Origin: CAYNRA01 sp046293395
GTDB lineage: Bacteria > Bacteroidota > Bacteroidia > Cytophagales > Spirosomataceae
NCBI GenBank assembly: GCA_046293395.1
Contig: JBKBOU010000001.1
Span: 992,001 to 1,056,000, forward strand
Reading direction: 5' to 3'
DNA: 64,000 bases
Shown here: positions 42,756-52,452 of the stretch, piece by piece
Numbering within the stretch: the stretch's first letter is position 1
Layout of the letters: every line of letters begins with the position of its first letter
Translations under genes and position numbers: made by a program
The notes under the pieces: generated by a model
Seen by the model: the letters and a program-made list of their open reading frames with translations, nothing else
Database searches by the model: none
What the model was told of the DNA's origin: nothing

Positions 42756-45263
42756 TTATTTTTTCGTAGAAATGTTATACTTAACGAAGAACGACGGAAT
42801 GATTCCAAATTGATGAATGGAGCGTATCTCCTGGTTTTCAAAGACTCTGTACCACTCATTTTTGCGATTATATACATTTTGTATCGAAAAATGGAGGGAA
42901 AAGGAGGAAGAAAAATGGTGACTCAAACCAAAATCGAGGCGGTGGTAAGGAGTTAAAGTATTGGTATTGTACTCCAACGGGTTGACGTTCCGAGGTACAT
43001 CTGCTTGAAAGGATTCCAAAATAAACGGACGCTGGACAGCAAAAACAAAAGTGGAGGAAATAGACCAATGTTTCCAAGTGAAGGAATACCAAGATTTCCA
43101 TTCATGTTGTGGGATGTAAGGTGCACGAAACCAATTACCTTCCGAAATGGTAGGAAAAGCAAAGTATGTTTGGTTCCACGTATAATCAAATTGGCTTTTA
43201 AACTGTTGTATATTCCATTTTAAAGCCATTTCCACGCCCCAACCTTTGCTTCTACCTGTGTCAAAAATGGGCGAAGTACTTGGTCTAAATTTAGGTATAA
43301 ACTCGGTTAAATTCGTTTGTTTTTTGTGAAATACATGAAATAAGAAAGCACCTTTCCGAAAACTTAACTCTGTATTCAGACCACTTATTTGCGCTTGAGC
43401 CACCTGAATGTCTTTCCCATCCGCTAAAACCCAAATGCCATTGAAATGCGAGGGAATTGTTTGCAAAGCCAATTTTATCAATGCTTGACTTTGACGCGTA
43501 TAAAATACATTACTCGACCATTTTTTTTTCTTCGTTTGAAACTGAAAACGAGGCTCTAAAACAGCACCAGAAGAAAGAGGAAACTGGACAAATCGCACAC
43601 CTGCGTCAAGAGAAAAAACGGGCGAAAAATCAATCTGAGCATCCGTATATAAAATCGGGCTAACTAAATTTGTTTCTCTATTTTCTACTCCATTTGTCAA
43701 AACCACCGTTGAATTGATAAACGCACTGTTATAAAATTGCCCAATAAACCCTGACCTTAATTCAAAACGGCTTTTATTTAATTTATGTGCCGCTTCCACT
43801 TCAACTACTTGATTCCTGGACGTGTAATTCCCAATACCAACAGCCCATACAAGTCCGTTATTTCCTTGGAAAGTAGAGTCTATACTTCGTTGTTGGTTTT
43901 GAATAGTTTGTTCGTTTACAGACATACTTGTCTTCAAATAAAAACTTTGCGTTGGCGACCATTTTTTTTCCAATTGCCAACTTGCTCCTCTGTTCTGCCA
44001 ATGAATGAGATTCCCATACAGGTATGTGGTTGAAATTGTAGGTTCCGACTCAAATCTATCTGCTGACTGAAAGTAAGTCCACTTCATTGAAAAACGGGGG
44101 TTGGCGTTGAAGTTTAACGTCATGGTTCCGTCATGAAAAGCGATTTTTTGTGCAATTTCATTGGGTAATGTTAATGTTCGGTGATTGACCAAATAATTCC
44201 CCAGCCGTGTTAAAAACGGAGAAGGTATATTTTTCTGAACGGAAGCAACAAAGCTCCATTTGCGTTCCCACGTTTGTTCCCACGTCGCGCGTGACTGAAA
44301 AATACCAACAGACAATTGAACTTGGTTTGCTATTTCCTTTTGTTTTTTGGACTCCAGCAAAAGAAGAGCGCCCAATCGTCCTCCGAAACGAGCAGGAATA
44401 AACGATTTATCCAGCGAAACCGCCCCAATTTGTTCAGAGGGAAGAAAACCTGTGGTTGTTAGGAAATGTTCGGGTTGAATGAGTTGAATTTGGTCATAGA
44501 CGGTCAATGTTTGATTCGGAGATGCCCCCCGAACATACGCCCCATTTGTTGGTTCTACAACGGGGGAAACACCGGGTATCAAACGCAAAAAATGAAGAAT
44601 ATCTGAGCCAAATGGCTGAAGTGGCATTTGCTTTGACTGTATCTCTTCTACCCCCATTTGCGTGAACGAACGTAAAAAATCCACGCCATTCATCCTGATT
44701 TTCACTTCAGCTAATTCAGTGGGAGACGACTCCAAAAGAATCGTTGTATCTCCTTGTTGATAAGTCAATTGCAACGTATCTTGCCGATAACCCAGTCGTT
44801 TAAACTGGAGTGACAATTGGGGTTTTGACGTGCTAAAAGTGGCAAGACCTAGCGAATCTGTAAATACGGATATATTTTCACCCACTAGCCAAGTTTCGGG
44901 CAAAGCGAAGGAGGAATCTTTGTCTAAAACCCGAATTTGATAGACATAATTTTGTACATGTACCGGCGTATTTTCTTTTTTTATACTGGATTGATTACGC
45001 GGAGAAATCAAATAGACTGCCTTTGCTATTTTCTGGAAAGTAAGCGGTGTATTGGCTACTATTTCTTCCAATTGTATATGAATAGGTGCCGATAGCTGGG
45101 TGCTTGCATTTACGGGTATATTGGCCCATTTGGGTTCATATACGTAGAAAAAAGTATGGTGTTTCTTTACCTCAGCAAGTGCCTTTTGCAAAGTCATTTG
45201 CCCTCTAAGCGACATAAAAGAGAAGGTAAAAAGAACAAAAACAATCAACCGCTTGTAATCCAT
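42756..45263 (-). CDS. TonB-dependent receptor with STN signalling domain
   Basis: 835 residues. Signal peptide (MDYKRLIVFVLFTFSF to LRG), an STN domain (about 25-90, MTLQKALAEVKKHHTFFYVY), a carboxypeptidase-regulatory-like beta domain (about 105-180), a plug (FGSDILHFLRLIPGVSP, NGAYVRGASPNQTLTVYD, ARFGGRLGALLLL) and a C-terminal barrel. STN domains contact FecR-type anti-sigma factors, and the fecR gene is 4 bases upstream, so this is a transducer receptor. The ligand is unknown; no TonB box is obvious. It is homologous in the plug and barrel to the second receptor at 49995. Confidence 0.87.
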   Translation of the reverse strand: MDYKRLIVFVLFTFSFMSLRGQMTLQKALAEVKKHHTFFYVYEPKWANIPVNASTQLSAPIHIQLEEIVANTPLTFQKIAKAVYLISPRNQSSIKKENTPVHVQNYVYQIRVLDKDSSFALPETWLVGENISVFTDSLGLATFSTSKPQLSLQFKRLGYRQDTLQLTYQQGDTTILLESSPTELAEVKIRMNGVDFLRSFTQMGVEEIQSKQMPLQPFGSDILHFLRLIPGVSPVVEPTNGAYVRGASPNQTLTVYDQIQLIQPEHFLTTTGFLPSEQIGAVSLDKSFIPARFGGRLGALLLLESKKQKEIANQVQLSVGIFQSRATWEQTWERKWSFVASVQKNIPSPFLTRLGNYLVNHRTLTLPNEIAQKIAFHDGTMTLNFNANPRFSMKWTYFQSADRFESEPTISTTYLYGNLIHWQNRGASWQLEKKWSPTQSFYLKTSMSVNEQTIQNQQRSIDSTFQGNNGLVWAVGIGNYTSRNQVVEVEAAHKLNKSRFELRSGFIGQFYNSAFINSTVVLTNGVENRETNLVSPILYTDAQIDFSPVFSLDAGVRFVQFPLSSGAVLEPRFQFQTKKKKWSSNVFYTRQSQALIKLALQTIPSHFNGIWVLADGKDIQVAQAQISGLNTELSFRKGAFLFHVFHKKQTNLTEFIPKFRPSTSPIFDTGRSKGWGVEMALKWNIQQFKSQFDYTWNQTYFAFPTISEGNWFRAPYIPQHEWKSWYSFTWKHWSISSTFVFAVQRPFILESFQADVPRNVNPLEYNTNTLTPYHRLDFGLSHHFSSSFSLHFSIQNVYNRKNEWYRVFENQEIRSIHQFGIIPSFFVKYNISTKK

Positions 45264-45267
45264 TAGC

Positions 45268-46245
45268 TCATTGGGTTAAAAACAGTCGATATTCTTTCTC
45301 ATTTTGTTTCTCCCATCCGATTTGCAAACTTTCAGCAAGCATATCCAGTAATTCCGATGGATTTTTAACGATAGGCAAAGAGGCCGAAATCATTCTGTCG
45401 GAAACAGATGCATCTACTTTTATCTGAATAGAATAAATCGACTCAATTTCCTTTGCGACATCCGTCAATGAAACATTGAGCCAATTAAATTCACCATTCA
45501 TCCAGTGGGGACTTTCTGACTTTCGGTTGCTATTTTTCTGCCAATTTCCTGTTTTATCTAGTTCAATTTGTTCGTTTTTCGTAAGCGTAACTTTCGTATT
45601 TGGCGCATGAGAGAACAATACATTCACCTTTCCCTCCTTCACATATACCCCTTTTTTCCAAGGTCGTGAAGCCACTTCAAATTGTGTACCTACTACCTCC
45701 ACCTCAAAGAATTGTGTACGAACAGCGAACGGTTTTTCTCCTTTATGCACCTTAAAATACCCTTGTCCTTCTAGTGTTCCGCCTCTTTTTGAAGAAAGCC
45801 AGGGAAATCTTTTTTCTGTAAACCGTGCATTGGCATGAAGGGTAATTTGAGAACCATCTTCCAAAGAAAATCGCCCAATTTCACCAGCTGAAGTTTGATA
45901 AATTGTATTTATTTGCGCTAAATATATCCATAAACCCACTGAAACCGCCATGAAAATACTTGCAGCAACAGCCCAACGGTACTTTTTTCGGTGTAAAGAA
46001 AATACAGACGAACCAAACGTAGCGCGTTCAAAACGCTCCCAAGCTTGTTTCGCTTCTTGTGGGGAGATTTCAGGAGAATCGTTCAAGGCTTTGGCGAGCA
46101 AAACCGCTTTTCGGAAATTCGTCACCTCCGTCGGGTTTTCAGCTAAGTATGTTTGCCAATACAGCATAACAGCATCCGAGGGTGAATAAATATATTCCCG
46201 TAGTCGCGGGTTTTCCAATAATTGTGCTAATTTATCTTCTTCCAT
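45268..46245 (-). CDS. FecR family anti-sigma factor
   Basis: 325 residues. An N-terminal cytoplasmic domain (about 1-88) that would hold the sigma factor, a single membrane helix (about 89-110, WAVAASIFMAVSVGLWIYLA) and a periplasmic FecR domain (TSAGEIGRFSLEDGSQITLHA, GQGYFKVHKGEKPFAVRT, VVGTQFEV) followed by a C-terminal STN-like domain (LTDVAKEIESIYSI). It should relay binding by the receptor 4 bases downstream to an ECF sigma factor. The only sigma gene nearby is about 7 kb away (53286-53903). Confidence 0.92.
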   Translation of the reverse strand: MEEDKLAQLLENPRLREYIYSPSDAVMLYWQTYLAENPTEVTNFRKAVLLAKALNDSPEISPQEAKQAWERFERATFGSSVFSLHRKKYRWAVAASIFMAVSVGLWIYLAQINTIYQTSAGEIGRFSLEDGSQITLHANARFTEKRFPWLSSKRGGTLEGQGYFKVHKGEKPFAVRTQFFEVEVVGTQFEVASRPWKKGVYVKEGKVNVLFSHAPNTKVTLTKNEQIELDKTGNWQKNSNRKSESPHWMNGEFNWLNVSLTDVAKEIESIYSIQIKVDASVSDRMISASLPIVKNPSELLDMLAESLQIGWEKQNEKEYRLFLTQ

Positions 46246-46251
46246 CGTATC

Positions 46252-46289
46252 AAAAACGGAGGACGAGCCGTTTGCATCCTCCTCCGTTT
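46252..46289 (-). terminator. Terminator between the propeller lipoprotein and fecR
   Basis: AAACGGAGGA (46254-46263) pairs with TCCTCCGTTT (46280-46289); on the minus strand the stem is followed by TTTTT. It falls in the 50-base gap before fecR, so fecR needs either read-through or a promoter in the preceding gene. Confidence 0.75.
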
Positions 46290-46295
46290 CATTTA

Positions 46296-47753
46296 TTAGT
46301 TCTTATTTCCACTTTCTGTTGGATAGGCAAATTCACCATCTCCTGCTTCCAGAAGTATAGAAGTAGTTACAGAAAACTGCCCCACTTCGTCGAGAATTGT
46401 CCGAATAATGGATTTATCTGACAGGCGAATACGCCAAATATCCGCATTGAATTTGCCTTGGGCGGGTACATAAAGGTAGCCAAACTTCGAGATAGTACAA
46501 GGGCTATTGGGTAAGTTTTCCAGTAATAGCTCGCCTTTTTTCACTCCTGAGAGCGCGTCCAAAATATGTACTTGCTTTTTTTCATCCAAAAGTACCAATT
46601 CTGTTTTTCCGAGTAATGGACTTCCGTGCCAAGTAGCTGTATTTTGGAACGTCCATTTGATTTTTCCGGTTGCACTTTCAATGGCTAAAATTTGTCCATT
46701 TTTTGTACTCACGTATAAATGACCATTTGCTGCCGTGGGACTACCTAGCGAAGATTCTTTCAAGTCAAGTGCCCATTTTTTTATTCCCGTTTGGATATCT
46801 ACGGCGTTTATCTTCTTATCTGTGGTAGAAAAATACAGAAGTCCTTCTTGAATGGTTGGACTACAGTCTTCGGCAACGGCTGCGGGAGTTTGCCACAAAA
46901 TAGTACCTGTCGTTTCAGACAGGGCAATTATTTCTTGTTTACTTGTGATATAAATGACATCCCCATAACCCGTGGGTGCGGCATGAATGGGATTTTTTGT
47001 ATCGAAACGCCATTTTTCATTGCCTGTCGCTTTATCAAAAGCATAAACAAAGCCATCCAAACCAGCGACCACGACATGTTGGGCTGTCATGAACGGAATA
47101 GCTTTCAAGCCATCAATCGTTTTCTTCCACTTCAATTCTCCATTCGACTTATCCACGACAAAGAAATCCTGAAATGTATGAACTACTACAATGTCTTTAT
47201 CACCTGTCAAGCCAATTAATTTTTGTCCGAGACCTAAAAAAAACTGAAAATTGAAGCCAAGCCATTCCAATTGGCCATTCACTTTATCTACAGTCGAGAC
47301 CATTTGGGAGATTGGAAATGGGTTGAGTACGAAATACATTCTCGCGTCGCCATTTGGAACTTCAACTTTTACGGTTTCTGAAAATCTACTTTTTTCATTT
47401 CTTTTGTTTTCTGCAAGAACACGAATATAATAGGTACGATTGGGTAGAATCCCGGTTTCGATGAGCCATTCATTGCCTTTTACTTTTATTTCAGGAAACC
47501 CTGGCACAAGTGTTAAAAAATCAGGCTCTTCGGATACATATATACGATAACTATCTGCCTCTTTGACGGCATCCCACGTCACTTGCAACCCATTGGCAAC
47601 TGTGAGATTTGCACTTAATTTTTTGGGTACACCAACCGCATCTGACTGGACAAAGTTTTCTACTGAGCCAGATAAAAAATCATCTTGACAACTCCACAGC
47701 CCAATTAGCTGAAAAACAAGAACTATATTTAGAAATACGCGTATTTTTTTCAT
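46296..47753 (-). CDS. Lipoprotein with fibronectin III and PQQ-type beta-propeller domains
   Basis: 485 residues. Lipoprotein signal with lipobox LWSC near residue 22. A fibronectin type III domain spans about 40-130 (LQVTWDAVKEADSYRIYVSE). Residues 150-480 form a beta-propeller with repeated units of the type AFDKATGNEKWRF, ALSETTGTILWQT, AVDIQTGIKKWAL and AIESATGKIKWTF (PQQ/BamB-like blades). Propellers of this kind bind proteins or ligands and are not necessarily enzymes. The gene lies between an S41 peptidase lipoprotein and fecR on the same strand. Confidence 0.88.
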   Translation of the reverse strand: MKKIRVFLNIVLVFQLIGLWSCQDDFLSGSVENFVQSDAVGVPKKLSANLTVANGLQVTWDAVKEADSYRIYVSEEPDFLTLVPGFPEIKVKGNEWLIETGILPNRTYYIRVLAENKRNEKSRFSETVKVEVPNGDARMYFVLNPFPISQMVSTVDKVNGQLEWLGFNFQFFLGLGQKLIGLTGDKDIVVVHTFQDFFVVDKSNGELKWKKTIDGLKAIPFMTAQHVVVAGLDGFVYAFDKATGNEKWRFDTKNPIHAAPTGYGDVIYITSKQEIIALSETTGTILWQTPAAVAEDCSPTIQEGLLYFSTTDKKINAVDIQTGIKKWALDLKESSLGSPTAANGHLYVSTKNGQILAIESATGKIKWTFQNTATWHGSPLLGKTELVLLDEKKQVHILDALSGVKKGELLLENLPNSPCTISKFGYLYVPAQGKFNADIWRIRLSDKSIIRTILDEVGQFSVTTSILLEAGDGEFAYPTESGNKN

Positions 47754-47777
47754 TTTGATTAAAAGAAAAATAAGGAA

Positions 47778-49079
47778 TCAATTAAATTGTTGGATAGCGG
47801 CTTCTAATTGTCTATCTATGCCTTCACCGAGAGAAACGGGGTCATATTGCACCTTGATATCTGGTGGAATACCTTTGCCTTCATAGGACTTGAACTGCCT
47901 ATCTACCGTCGCCGCAGATGACGTATATGTATAGGAGGCACGATTTATGCCAATTGTAAAACTCCCTCCCGTCAGAATATTTTTGTCTGTCAATGCACCC
48001 ATGGCCCCCCAAGTTGTTTCACCGATAAGTTTGTTTTTTTCGGAAAGCCCCCGAATGGCCAACGCAGTGATTTCGGCCATACTAATCGAATGTGCATCTA
48101 TCAAAGCAATGACAGGAACCGGACAATCTTTGGGGTTGGGATTCAGTTCAAGATTGGGTTTGACAAAAAAGGGCAGCCAAGGGGTATAATCTAAGCGATT
48201 GTCTCCATTTCTATAATGTTGGTATCCAAACTGCGTTGGTTTGCTTACTAGTCGTCCTGTCAAAAAGTTTAAATCACGCAAATCACCGCCACCGTTTTGT
48301 CGGACATCCACGATGACCCCTTTGATTTTGTTTTTGGGAATGTCAGCCAACGTTTTAAAATAGAAATTAAGTGCTTCCCGTACTTTGGTATCATAAGAAT
48401 AGCGACTGGTTAAATTAAACGAAGAAATACGGATATAGAGAATTTTTTGCTGAATTATACCAACCAAAAATTCTTCTGGTTTGGTCAAACCGCCGTTGTC
48501 TGTTGAGACACGGTAACGATTTTCTGGGTCTAGATAATTCTGAAAATCAACCTCCGCATACAAATCTGGGGTAGCTGGGTCTAAAAGTCCGAGATAAAAA
48601 TTTTCCGCTTGTGCTTTTCTGAACAAAGCAGGCGAAAACGAAGTGCCAGACAAGTATAACCCGTTTATCATGGTGTCATTTTGTGCCATTCCTCTGAAAC
48701 TCGAGAAATCTACGTTGTAGTGGGAATCAGATAAATTAGCTAGTATTTCCCTAAAGTAAATACCTGCTATTTTCTCGTGTGTCTCGTTGCCAATTTCCAA
48801 TGTATCGAACTTGGGGGCATACTCCGTATAAACTTTGTCCCAGTCGGTTTCGTCAATGTCCCAAAACACGTAACTTCGGTTCATTTCACGCCAATAGGCA
48901 TCAAAGAAAGCGCGAAAATTAGTAGAAATGATATTTGTATTTTCCTGATTATCAGGTTTTACTTCAAAATCACACGCTTCCAAAGTAAATAGAAACAAAA
49001 GAAAAGTAAGGAAATAAATACTCTTTTTCAAGGAATGCTGCTTAGGAAAAACAGCTCGTTTTATCGGATTATTTTTCAT
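47778..49079 (-). CDS. S41-family peptidase lipoprotein
   Basis: 433 residues. Lipobox LEAC near residue 36 after a hydrophobic stretch; the preceding basic segment is long, and M1 at 49079 is the clear ATG. The S41 tail-specific protease domain is seen in KIKGVIVDVRQNGGGDLRDL and in the catalytic segment LIDAHSISMAEITALAIR, followed by LIGETTWGAMGA. No PDZ domain is obvious. It should act at the cell surface or in the periplasm, perhaps trimming peptides for the nearby TonB receptors. It is 2 bases downstream of the barrel protein gene. Confidence 0.9.
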   Translation of the reverse strand: MKNNPIKRAVFPKQHSLKKSIYFLTFLLFLFTLEACDFEVKPDNQENTNIISTNFRAFFDAYWREMNRSYVFWDIDETDWDKVYTEYAPKFDTLEIGNETHEKIAGIYFREILANLSDSHYNVDFSSFRGMAQNDTMINGLYLSGTSFSPALFRKAQAENFYLGLLDPATPDLYAEVDFQNYLDPENRYRVSTDNGGLTKPEEFLVGIIQQKILYIRISSFNLTSRYSYDTKVREALNFYFKTLADIPKNKIKGVIVDVRQNGGGDLRDLNFLTGRLVSKPTQFGYQHYRNGDNRLDYTPWLPFFVKPNLELNPNPKDCPVPVIALIDAHSISMAEITALAIRGLSEKNKLIGETTWGAMGALTDKNILTGGSFTIGINRASYTYTSSAATVDRQFKSYEGKGIPPDIKVQYDPVSLGEGIDRQLEAAIQQFN

Positions 49080-49081
49080 TT

Positions 49082-49840
49082 TTACGGATTATTTTTTTTA
49101 AGATTCCATGTCATACCTAGACGAATGTGCTGCGTATGGTTACGTCTAGGCACGACATCACGCATGTAGTTTTTGACCATGCTTTGTTGTTGCTGTTCAG
49201 AGAATTCAAGTTCAAGAGCCATTTGTTTTGTTACTTGATACTGAGCCCCCACGCCCATCTGATAGCCAAGTTGAAGCAATCGATCGGTTATTGGGTGAAA
49301 GGATTCCTTCAAATTGAATTGTGTAAATCCAGCTTCATCTGACAAAAGCCCTTTGGGATAAGTTGTTTCAGTAGGAAACATATCCCCGACATTGTACAAA
49401 TTCCCTTTCGTTCGTTTGTTCACCCAAACATCTGTATTGGCACCCAAACGGAGAAAGCCTTTCAATTTAGAACCTCCAAAACGAAAAGTACCTGCCAACG
49501 GAATTTGGATATAGCTATTTTTGAACAGTTGGTATTCTTCTTGGAAATACCCGGTTCTGCTCCGTTGGTATGATTTTTCTGCTCCAATGAGCCCAGTACC
49601 GATACTAAACCAGTCAGAAATTGACCTTTGCGCTGTCAAGCCAAACTCTTTGCCCCATTTATCTTCGTACCTTACTTGGCTTGTGGCAAAAACAGTATTT
49701 GTTTGGAGGTGATTTTTATTTATACCTGAGACAAAGCCTACTTTCCACTGTGCTTGGCTGTGGAAGCCAATAAGACCCAAAAAACAGACCTGTCCGAGCC
49801 TAAGAAAGCCCATTTGGAGACAACTAAAACGTTTTTTCAT
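49082..49840 (-). CDS. Outer-membrane beta-barrel protein (PorT-like family)
   Basis: 252 residues from ATG 49840 (MKKRFSCLQMGFLRLGQ), which starts a signal peptide ending near HSQAQ. The mature sequence begins WKVGFVSGIN and consists of alternating strands (LGYQMGVGAQYQV, ALELEFSEQQQQ), ending HIRLGMTWNLKKNN, like eight-stranded barrels of the PorT/OMP_b-brl type. The longer open frame upstream crosses the divergent promoter and is rejected. It is first of the minus-strand unit followed by the S41 and propeller lipoproteins. Confidence 0.8.
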   Translation of the reverse strand: MKKRFSCLQMGFLRLGQVCFLGLIGFHSQAQWKVGFVSGINKNHLQTNTVFATSQVRYEDKWGKEFGLTAQRSISDWFSIGTGLIGAEKSYQRSRTGYFQEEYQLFKNSYIQIPLAGTFRFGGSKLKGFLRLGANTDVWVNKRTKGNLYNVGDMFPTETTYPKGLLSDEAGFTQFNLKESFHPITDRLLQLGYQMGVGAQYQVTKQMALELEFSEQQQQSMVKNYMRDVVPRRNHTQHIRLGMTWNLKKNNP

Positions 49841-49864
49841 TTTCCCATTCGATATTTTCTTCCT

Positions 49865-49965
49865 AGTCTCGAAAAACCGCTTTTTATACTCATACAGAAT
49901 GAAAAAAAAGCAAGAAAATAAAAAAAATACGAAGGAATGAGTATAAAAAAGAAGAATACGAGACT
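49865..49965. promoter_or_regulatory. Two-part inverted repeat in a divergent promoter region
   Basis: AGTCTCG (49865-49871), 9 bases, TTTTTATACTCAT (49881-49893), a 43-base centre, then ATGAGTATAAAAA (49937-49949), 9 bases, CGAGACT (49959-49965). The two halves mirror each other with identical spacing, so both divergent units would carry the same promoter-like pair ATGAGTATAAAAA-N9-CGAGACT pointing outwards. No TAnnTTTG is seen, suggesting an alternative sigma factor or a shared regulator. Confidence 0.65.
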
Positions 49966-49994
49966 CTGTATTACTCATCAAAACAAAGTACAGC

Positions 49995-52439
49995 ATGCGT
50001 CATTTTTTTTTATTTACAAGTCTCTTTGTCCTCATCGCGACGGCGAGTAAGGCACAAGAAAAAGAATCACGGCACACCATTCGCGGGCAAATTATAGATG
50101 CCAATACGGGCGAGCCACTCCCCTATGCTACGATTTCTGGTTTGGGGCGAATCTGGTTTACGTTACAAAGTAATGTAGATGGCTATTTTAGTTTGATGCA
50201 GGTACGTTCTACCGATACGCTCGAACTAAGCGTCAGTTATTTAGGCTATAAAACAGTACGAATAAAAATAGGAGCTCCTACAGACGAAACTACAAAAGAA
50301 CTTATTCTGAGTTTAGAACCTCAGACAAAAGACCTGAACGAAGTAGAAGTAAAAGGAGTAACAACGGGAATTTCGAGTCTAGGTTCAGCTGGATATTTAC
50401 GGTTAAATACCGCCTTATTAGCCAAATTACCTTCCTTTGGTGAGCGTGATATTCTTCGGGCTTTGCAGTTACTTCCAGGAGTTAGTGCAGCGCAGGAATC
50501 ATCTGCGGGGCTGTACGTTCGTGGAGGTACACCAGACCAAACCTTGATATTATACGATGGATTTACCGTATATCATGTTGATCACCTCAATGGTTTCTTT
50601 TCGGCGTTCAATGCCCATGCCTTGAAAGATGTCCAATTGTATCGCGGTGGATTTCCAGCTAAATTTGGGGGACGTGCCTCTGCTATTGCCGACCTAACGA
50701 GTAAAAATGGCAATCAAAAGCAACTCAATGTTGGCGGAGAGATGGGGCTCATCAGTGGAAGCGCTTTCTTAGAAGGTCCCGTTGGAAAAAAAATTACCTT
50801 TTTGGTGACTGGCCGTCGTTCATGGCAGAGTCCTATCTATTCTTCCATCCTTCAAAAATTCTTTAGCAACTCTGGAAATCAATCTTCGGGTTCTTCAAGT
50901 GGGATAGTTGAGGTAACTCCAGATGATCCCTCCAGTGGTTCGATTGACCAGACGACTAATTTTGCTAATTCGTATTTTTACGATGTCAATGCCAAGATGG
51001 TTTACCGACCAACCTCCAAGGATATTTTGGCACTAAGTATATTTCAAGGATATGATTTAATGGATAATTCTTTTCAAGACGATGTGTCCAATTATTTGCC
51101 TCTACCAGGGGAAACAACCGTCAATCCTAACTTACTTTCTTCTACCACCGATATTAGCCGTTGGGGAAATACAGGATCTAGTTTAAAATGGTCGCGCCAA
51201 TTTTCTAAATCCCTGTACAGCAATGCTTTAGTCAGTTATTCTTCGTACTTCAATAACCGCGATTTTTATACAAACATCGCACGTGACTCTACTCAAAAAC
51301 AGAAAGAGGGAAACATTGAAAAAAACACCATTGAGGATTTTTCCATCAAGTGGGACATGACGTGGAACCCTACTTTGCAGCATCAAATTGAATGGGGTAC
51401 ATTGCTAACTCAGCAAGCGGTTTCCTATCAATTTACGCAAAATGAAACCACAGAACTTACCAATAAACGGCAAAAGGCAACGACGTGGATTGGCTATTTA
51501 CAAGACACTTGGCAAGCAGGAAAATGGGAAATTCAGCCTGGAGTTCGGATAAATTATTACAGTCCAACACAAAAAATCTATGTAGAACCGAGGATTGCGG
51601 TACAAGCGAAACTTACGTCCTATTTACAATTGAAAGCCGCAGGCGGGGTTTATCACCAATTTATCAAACCCATTATTCGGGAGGATATATTTGCTGGTAA
51701 TCGTCCGTTTTGGTTGTTGGCAGAAGGGGCTGAGCTTCCCGTCATTCGCTCTATTCATCAAATTGTTGGTTTGCATTACAGTAAAAATGCATTTCAGGCA
51801 AGTTTTGAACTCTATGCGAAACAAAACACAGGTATTACGGAATACAGTCTTCGCTTTTCCCCTACAACGAGTGAAAATCTAGCTTTACAAGAGACATTTT
51901 TTAATGGAAATGAGCGAAGCCAAGGAGTAGATGTATTGGTGCAACAAAAAATAGGTAAATGGAGTGGTTGGGTAGGTTATTCTTTGGCAGATGTTCAAAG
52001 AGAAATCTCCGCATTTTCTGTAAACCCATATCCAGCAGACCACGATGTTCGGCATCAATGGAAAATAATTCAATTGGTTGAACTGAAAAAGTTTGATTTC
52101 TCTGCCTCTTGGTTTTATTCTTCCGGACGGCCGTTCACCTCCATTGATGGATATTACCGCCTTACCCTTCTGGATGAAACGCAAAAAACATTTTTATTAC
52201 CATCCGCTAAAAACGGTAATCGTTTTCCAGATTATCACCGACTAGATGTCTCAGCATCGTATCATGTTTCGCCGAGATGGACTGTTAATCTGACCGTTTT
52301 CAATGCCTATAACAGAAGAAACACGTGGTATAAACGCTACGCGATAGACCCATTGAATCAAAAAAATATACAAACAACCACCGTTCATTTTTTACCCTTT
52401 ACGCCCACGTTGCGGGTAAACTGGAAACTTCATCCTTAA
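49995..52439 (+). CDS. TonB-dependent receptor with carboxypeptidase-like regulatory domain
   Basis: 814 residues. Signal peptide (MRHFFLFTSLFVLIATASKA), then a CarboxypepD_reg-like domain (about 27-115, HTIRGQIIDANTGEPLPYA), plug (RDILRALQLLPGVSAAQESS, LYVRGGTPDQTLILYDG, GGFPAKFGGRASAIADLTSK) and barrel ending WKLHP. No STN domain, so it is a transporter without direct sigma signalling. A DUF4249 lipoprotein gene follows 13 bases later, a recurrent receptor partner in Bacteroidota. The substrate is unknown. Confidence 0.9.
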   Translation: MRHFFLFTSLFVLIATASKAQEKESRHTIRGQIIDANTGEPLPYATISGLGRIWFTLQSNVDGYFSLMQVRSTDTLELSVSYLGYKTVRIKIGAPTDETTKELILSLEPQTKDLNEVEVKGVTTGISSLGSAGYLRLNTALLAKLPSFGERDILRALQLLPGVSAAQESSAGLYVRGGTPDQTLILYDGFTVYHVDHLNGFFSAFNAHALKDVQLYRGGFPAKFGGRASAIADLTSKNGNQKQLNVGGEMGLISGSAFLEGPVGKKITFLVTGRRSWQSPIYSSILQKFFSNSGNQSSGSSSGIVEVTPDDPSSGSIDQTTNFANSYFYDVNAKMVYRPTSKDILALSIFQGYDLMDNSFQDDVSNYLPLPGETTVNPNLLSSTTDISRWGNTGSSLKWSRQFSKSLYSNALVSYSSYFNNRDFYTNIARDSTQKQKEGNIEKNTIEDFSIKWDMTWNPTLQHQIEWGTLLTQQAVSYQFTQNETTELTNKRQKATTWIGYLQDTWQAGKWEIQPGVRINYYSPTQKIYVEPRIAVQAKLTSYLQLKAAGGVYHQFIKPIIREDIFAGNRPFWLLAEGAELPVIRSIHQIVGLHYSKNAFQASFELYAKQNTGITEYSLRFSPTTSENLALQETFFNGNERSQGVDVLVQQKIGKWSGWVGYSLADVQREISAFSVNPYPADHDVRHQWKIIQLVELKKFDFSASWFYSSGRPFTSIDGYYRLTLLDETQKTFLLPSAKNGNRFPDYHRLDVSASYHVSPRWTVNLTVFNAYNRRNTWYKRYAIDPLNQKNIQTTTVHFLPFTPTLRVNWKLHP

Positions 52440-52452
52440 TTAATCACGCAGT

